NCBI GenBank assembly: GCA_964458605.1
Contig: CAYWLS010000005.1
Coordinates: 1 to 64,000, forward strand
Direction of reading: 5' to 3'
DNA: 64,000 nucleotides
Source: JBBSNV01 sp964458605
GTDB taxonomy: Bacteria > Pseudomonadota > Alphaproteobacteria > Reyranellales > JAQSWP01
Shown: positions 60,820 through 64,000 of the stretch, one piece after another
Layout: every line of letters begins with the position of its first letter
Numbering within the stretch: the first letter of the stretch is position 1
Translations under genes and position numbers: made by a program
Notes under the pieces: generated by a model
Seen by the model: only the letters and a program-made list of their open reading frames with translations
Told to the model about the DNA's origin: nothing
Database searches by the model: none

Positions 60820-61762
60820 CGCGCCAGCCGCGCCGCAACAGCTTCATCTTCGACAGCTGCACATAGAGGATGCCCGCCAGCACGATGACGCCGCCCACCA
60901 GTTGCAGCACGGTGGGCGGGCTGCCCAGCGCCGCCGCGGTGACCGCCGCCACGAAGGGCTGCAGGTTCAGGTAGAGCGAGGCCAGCGGCACGCCGATCAG
61001 GCTGGTGGCGGTGTTCCACAGCAGGATCGCCATCGCCACGCCGGTGATGGCGATCCACAGCAGCATGAAGATGGCGGTGGGGCCGATCGAGCTGGGCGGC
61101 GGCGCGGCGATGCCCAATGCCCACAGCGCCAGGTAGAGCGCCACCAGCCACAGGCTGCCGACCGCCACGGTGGTGCCGCTCAGCCGGAACTGGCCCATGC
61201 CGCTCAGCCATTGCTGGGCCTTCATCGAGTACCAGTTCCAGCACACCTGAGCGATCACCAGCAGGATCTCGCCGCCGCCGAAACCGGCTTGGCTCAGGCT
61301 GCGGCCGGGCGCGCCCAGCGCCACCAGGATGGCGCCGCCGACGCTGACCGGCAGTGCCAGCCACAGGGCGCGGTCGAGCGGCGTGCGATACATCAGCCGC
61401 GCCATCAGGCTGGCGACGATCGGACCGCAGGTCAGGATCACCGAGGCGGTGACGGGATGGGAGAACTGGATGCCGACCGTGTAGAGCACCGAGAAACCGG
61501 CCATGGCCGCGCCCAGCGCCGCCAATCGGCCCGGCCGCGCCAGCCGCCAGTCGCCGCGCTCGCGCCGCAGCAGCACCAGCAGCCACAACAGCGGCAACCC
61601 CATCGCATAGCGCAGCGCGGCCAGCAGGTAGGGATCGAAGGTCTCCAGCAGCACGGCGGTGAACGGCACCATCGAGCCCCAGAACACCACGACCAGCAGC
61701 AGATTGGCGCTGGCCAGCACGGTCTTGCGGCGCTGGCTCGGCGCCTGGGCCTGGGCGCTCAT
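60812..61762 (-). CDS. EamA (DMT) transporter (paralogue of 59869-60819)
   Basis: A 316-residue ten-helix exporter. VVVFWGSMVPFTAVLL begins helix 1, and NTATSLIGVPLASLYLNLQPF and LAGILYVQLSKMK are near the end. The C-terminus is basic (KMKLLRRGWRDG). It overlaps its paralogue by 8 bp and is 11 bp from the DUF6445 gene, so all three are one operon. Tandem duplication is likely. Confidence 0.88.
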   Translation of the reverse strand: MSAQAQAPSQRRKTVLASANLLLVVVFWGSMVPFTAVLLETFDPYLLAALRYAMGLPLLWLLVLLRRERGDWRLARPGRLAALGAAMAGFSVLYTVGIQFSHPVTASVILTCGPIVASLMARLMYRTPLDRALWLALPVSVGGAILVALGAPGRSLSQAGFGGGEILLVIAQVCWNWYSMKAQQWLSGMGQFRLSGTTVAVGSLWLVALYLALWALGIAAPPPSSIGPTAIFMLLWIAITGVAMAILLWNTATSLIGVPLASLYLNLQPFVAAVTAAALGSPPTVLQLVGGVIVLAGILYVQLSKMKLLRRGWRDG

Positions 61763-61773
61763 TGGTGCGGGGC

Positions 61774-62412
61774 TCAGCGGCCGCCCTGGTCCGGCTGACC
61801 CGCCGACTCCCAAAAGAACAACTGCACCAGGCGGGCGTTCTCCGGCCGGTCGCCGAAGGAAATGCCGGCGGTGTGCCACAGATAGGAGCGGAACAGGATC
61901 AGCCGGTTGAAGCGCATCGGCACGGTGAACAGCAGATCCCAGTTCTCGCGCCTGGTGCCTTCGACATCGATCAACTGGCGCACCACGTCGTCGCGCTTGG
62001 GACCGAGATCGGGATAGGCCGCCAGGTCCTGCTCGATCAGCGGCGCGCCGTCGGTCTTGTAGCGCTTGTGGCGGAAGAATTCGGTGCCGCCCTGGCAGTC
62101 CTCGGGCAGGGTCAGGTACAGCACGCCCGCCCATACCACGCCGATATCGATATGGATGTCCGCGCCGCGCGGATCGTCCTGCATCGACACGCGAAACTGG
62201 CCGTGCGCGAAGCCGGGCTTGGCGCGCAGCGGCTCGCCCAGGATGCGCGAGAACATCTGGTCGCTGTTGGACCACAGCAGCTTTTGCTCCGAGGTGCGGC
62301 CGGGATAGGCGGTGCCGGGCGGCGATTGCGGATAGGTGAGCTTCAACGCCTGCTCGCGCACTTCCAGCGGATTGGCGTAGAAATCGTCGATCACCATGTA
62401 GCTCAGCCGCAT
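61774..62412 (-). CDS. DUF6445 family protein, oxygenase-like
   Basis: A 212-residue protein with a prolyl-hydroxylase-like fold. IHIDIGVVWAGVLYLT holds an H-x-D and RLILFRSYLWHTAG the distal His, arguing for a 2-oxoglutarate/Fe(II) enzyme. DUF6445 has no known substrate. The start at 62412 is the first ATG with the family sequence RLSYMVIDDFYANP. It is the first gene of an operon with two EamA exporters. Confidence 0.78.
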   Translation of the reverse strand: MRLSYMVIDDFYANPLEVREQALKLTYPQSPPGTAYPGRTSEQKLLWSNSDQMFSRILGEPLRAKPGFAHGQFRVSMQDDPRGADIHIDIGVVWAGVLYLTLPEDCQGGTEFFRHKRYKTDGAPLIEQDLAAYPDLGPKRDDVVRQLIDVEGTRRENWDLLFTVPMRFNRLILFRSYLWHTAGISFGDRPENARLVQLFFWESAGQPDQGGR

Positions 62413-62582
62413 CGCCCTGCCCCGCACCGCGCCGCCGTTGCATCGGCTCGTGTCTTGCGCGTATCTGACGCCGCGGCCGGATCGCCCGGCCGCCTGCCGC
62501 ATTGTGCCAAGCCCGGACGGTCCGTGGCGACAGGCATTTTCGCGTCGTGCAACCTCTGCGCCGGCTGTGCCAAGCTGCCGCC

Positions 62583-63323
62583 ATGGACACAGTCGCCAAT
62601 CCCATCCCCAATCCGATCGACGGCAGCTTTCGCCGCCGCATCCACCTGCTGCGCCACGCAGAAGTCGTCTATCTGCAAGACGACGGCAGCGTGGTGCCCG
62701 ATCCAAGGCTGGTGGCGCTGACCGAGGCCGGCCAGGATCAGGCCAGGGCGGTGCGACACATGCTGTCCGAGGTGCGGTTCGACCGCGTGCTGTGCTCGGG
62801 CCTGCCCCGGACCGAACAGACCGCCGCCATCGTGGCCCAGGATCGCGGGCTGGACATCGGCACGGTGCCCGAACTGGAGGAGATCCGCTCCGGTCCGCGC
62901 ACGCCGGTGCCGCCCGACCGCATGCCTTGGGAGGCGGCCTATGCGCTGTGGCAGGCCGGCGAGCCGGACGCCGCCTTCCGCAACGGCGAGCGCTTCGACG
63001 CCTTTGCCGCGCGCGTGCGCCAGGGCATCGAGACGGTGGTGGCACGGCGCGACTGGAACGAATTGCTGCTGGTGCTGCATGGCGCGGTCAATCGCGCCGT
63101 GCTGTGCTGGGCGCTGGATGCCCCGCTCACCAGCTTCCCGCGTTTCGAGCAGGATTTCTGCTGCCTCAACGTCGTCGACATCGATGTCGATGCCGAGGGC
63201 CGCATCCTGCGCAAGATCGTGCGGCTGGTGAATCTCACGCCCTACGACCTGCCCAAGAGCGCCCAGCGCCTCACCACCATGGAGAGCGCGGCGGTGCGGC
63301 TGATGAGGCTGCTGGGCCTGTGA
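62583..63323 (+). CDS. histidine phosphatase family protein
   Basis: A 246-residue protein of the phosphoglycerate-mutase-like superfamily. The RHAE motif (IHLLRHAEVVYL) gives the catalytic His, the second His is in LLVLHGAVNRAVLC, and Arg contributors are in CSGLPRTEQTAAI. It may act on a phosphate ester. It is convergent with the EipB-like gene (stops 3 bp apart) and divergent from the DUF6445 gene, with 170 bp between. Confidence 0.87.
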   Translation: MDTVANPIPNPIDGSFRRRIHLLRHAEVVYLQDDGSVVPDPRLVALTEAGQDQARAVRHMLSEVRFDRVLCSGLPRTEQTAAIVAQDRGLDIGTVPELEEIRSGPRTPVPPDRMPWEAAYALWQAGEPDAAFRNGERFDAFAARVRQGIETVVARRDWNELLLVLHGAVNRAVLCWALDAPLTSFPRFEQDFCCLNVVDIDVDAEGRILRKIVRLVNLTPYDLPKSAQRLTTMESAAVRLMRLLGL

Positions 63324-63326
63324 GCC

Positions 63327-64000
63327 TCAGCAGGACGGTTTGGCGAGCAGGCGCAGGCGTTGCGCCGTCATCTGCAGCCGCAGGCCCGAGACCTCGATCT
63401 GGCTGCGCGCCACCACGCCGTTGTCGTGCAACTCCTGGACCAGCACCTGGGTGTTGCCGCCGTCGACGCGGGTGATCCTGACCAGCCAGAATTTGGCCGG
63501 CAGTGCCGACTGCACCTCGTCCGGCAGCCTGGCGTCGTCGAACGGCGAACGGTCGAGCACCTGGACATGGGTCTGTTCGACCCCGTCCGGCGCGGTCGGT
63601 CCCATGGCCTGCAGGGTGAAATCGGTGTCGCCGGCCTGCAGGCGCTCGAGCATTGCCTGCGTTGCCGAAGCCACCAGGACCAGCCCGGCCGGCACGTCCT
63701 TGGTCGTCGACCGCCCATCCAGCGTGAACACGATCCTGCCGGGCTGCCCCTTGTCCGGGAAAGCGACCGCGATCTTGCTTTGCGCCTGCCGCCCGTTCAG
63801 CGCGGCATCGATCGTATAATCGCCCTTGAGGCCATCGCCGCTTTCCTGGCCCGCCAAGGTCAGCGACATGTCCAGGGTCTGCCCGGGCGCCTTCACCGTC
63901 ATGGTCAGGGTCTGATCGTAATCCCAACCCCGGCAGGACGGTGCCATGACCAGGCGGGAATCGCCGTCGACCGTGGTGCCGGGCGGGGCGTTCAGCGCCA
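63327..64000 (-). CDS. EipB/DUF1849-like envelope protein, N-terminus outside window
   Basis: The C-terminal 224 or so residues of a larger protein; the frame stays open to the window edge. A beta-rich domain includes VDGDSRLVMAPSCRGW (N-side Cys) and LPAKFWLVRITRVDGG, and the end is RLRLLAKPSC (C-side Cys). The two Cys and the layout resemble EipB, a periplasmic envelope-integrity protein of alphaproteobacteria with a disulfide. The assignment is moderate. An internal ATG at 63947 is probably not the true start. Confidence 0.65.
   Translation of the reverse strand, partial: ALNAPPGTTVDGDSRLVMAPSCRGWDYDQTLTMTVKAPGQTLDMSLTLAGQESGDGLKGDYTIDAALNGRQAQSKIAVAFPDKGQPGRIVFTLDGRSTTKDVPAGLVLVASATQAMLERLQAGDTDFTLQAMGPTAPDGVEQTHVQVLDRSPFDDARLPDEVQSALPAKFWLVRITRVDGGNTQVLVQELHDNGVVARSQIEVSGLRLQMTAQRLRLLAKPSC

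Overview
This is a 64 kb piece of GC-rich chromosome, best read as an alphaproteobacterium (Rhodospirillales/Hyphomicrobiales type). The reasons are an Aap general amino-acid ABC transporter, several TauD-like dioxygenases, acyl-CoA dehydrogenases, glycine-zipper lipoproteins, a probable EipB-family envelope protein at the right edge and dense MFS/DMT transporters. The exact genus cannot be fixed from this sequence. No rRNA, tRNA, CRISPR array, transposase or prophage was seen. One 100-N scaffold gap lies at 12454-12553.

Layout. 0-11.3 kb (all minus strand): four paralogous family-5 (oligopeptide/dipeptide type) periplasmic binding proteins, three of them contiguous, with no permease or ATPase, interleaved with a TauD-type dioxygenase, an MFS transporter, an acyl-CoA dehydrogenase and a D-2-hydroxyacid dehydrogenase. 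11.5-14.2 kb: two near-identical glycine-zipper lipoproteins flanking a TPR protein that carries a 15-bp tandem repeat broken by the gap. 14.2-28.1 kb: housekeeping and catabolic genes (MTA/SAH nucleosidase, TauD dioxygenase, CysQ, a double CDGSH protein, Sua5, FMN reductase, HCCA isomerase-like protein, D-2-hydroxyacid dehydrogenase/FAD oxidase, RidA), transporters, an orphan LivM permease and an SDR. 28.4-33.7 kb: a GFA-fold protein, a cyclase-FHA protein, a transglutaminase-like protein, enoyl-CoA hydratase and a DmdC-type acyl-CoA dehydrogenase. 33.7-34.4 kb: a degenerated HigB/HigA-type toxin-antitoxin island whose palindromic operator and antitoxin are intact while the toxin is frameshifted.

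36.9-42.4 kb is the most system-like stretch. A MarR regulator is divergent from a tight five-gene operon: ferredoxin-flavin reductase, SDR, PaaA/PaaC-like di-iron protein, unknown 193-aa protein, and an ADP-forming acyl-CoA synthetase alpha subunit. Operator-like repeats lie between the two transcription units. It looks like a compact two-component di-iron oxygenase pathway acting on a CoA thioester or aromatic acid. 42.5-43.4 kb: a fluoride riboswitch in front of crcB and a half-size EamA protein.

44-50.7 kb: an M23-family envelope protein with an altered HxH motif, then the AapJQMP amino-acid transporter, with an array of compensated RNA hairpins between aapM and aapP. 50.7-59.7 kb: a surface polysaccharide locus (rfbB, rfbA, FdtA-like isomerase, DegT aminotransferase, Wzx-type flippase, glycosyltransferases, a PhyH-like oxygenase) predicted to make and polymerise a dTDP-3-amino-3,6-dideoxyhexose. 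It is preceded by a 122-bp composite palindrome. 59.8-64 kb: two overlapping EamA exporters, a DUF6445 oxygenase-like protein, a histidine phosphatase and a truncated EipB-like gene.
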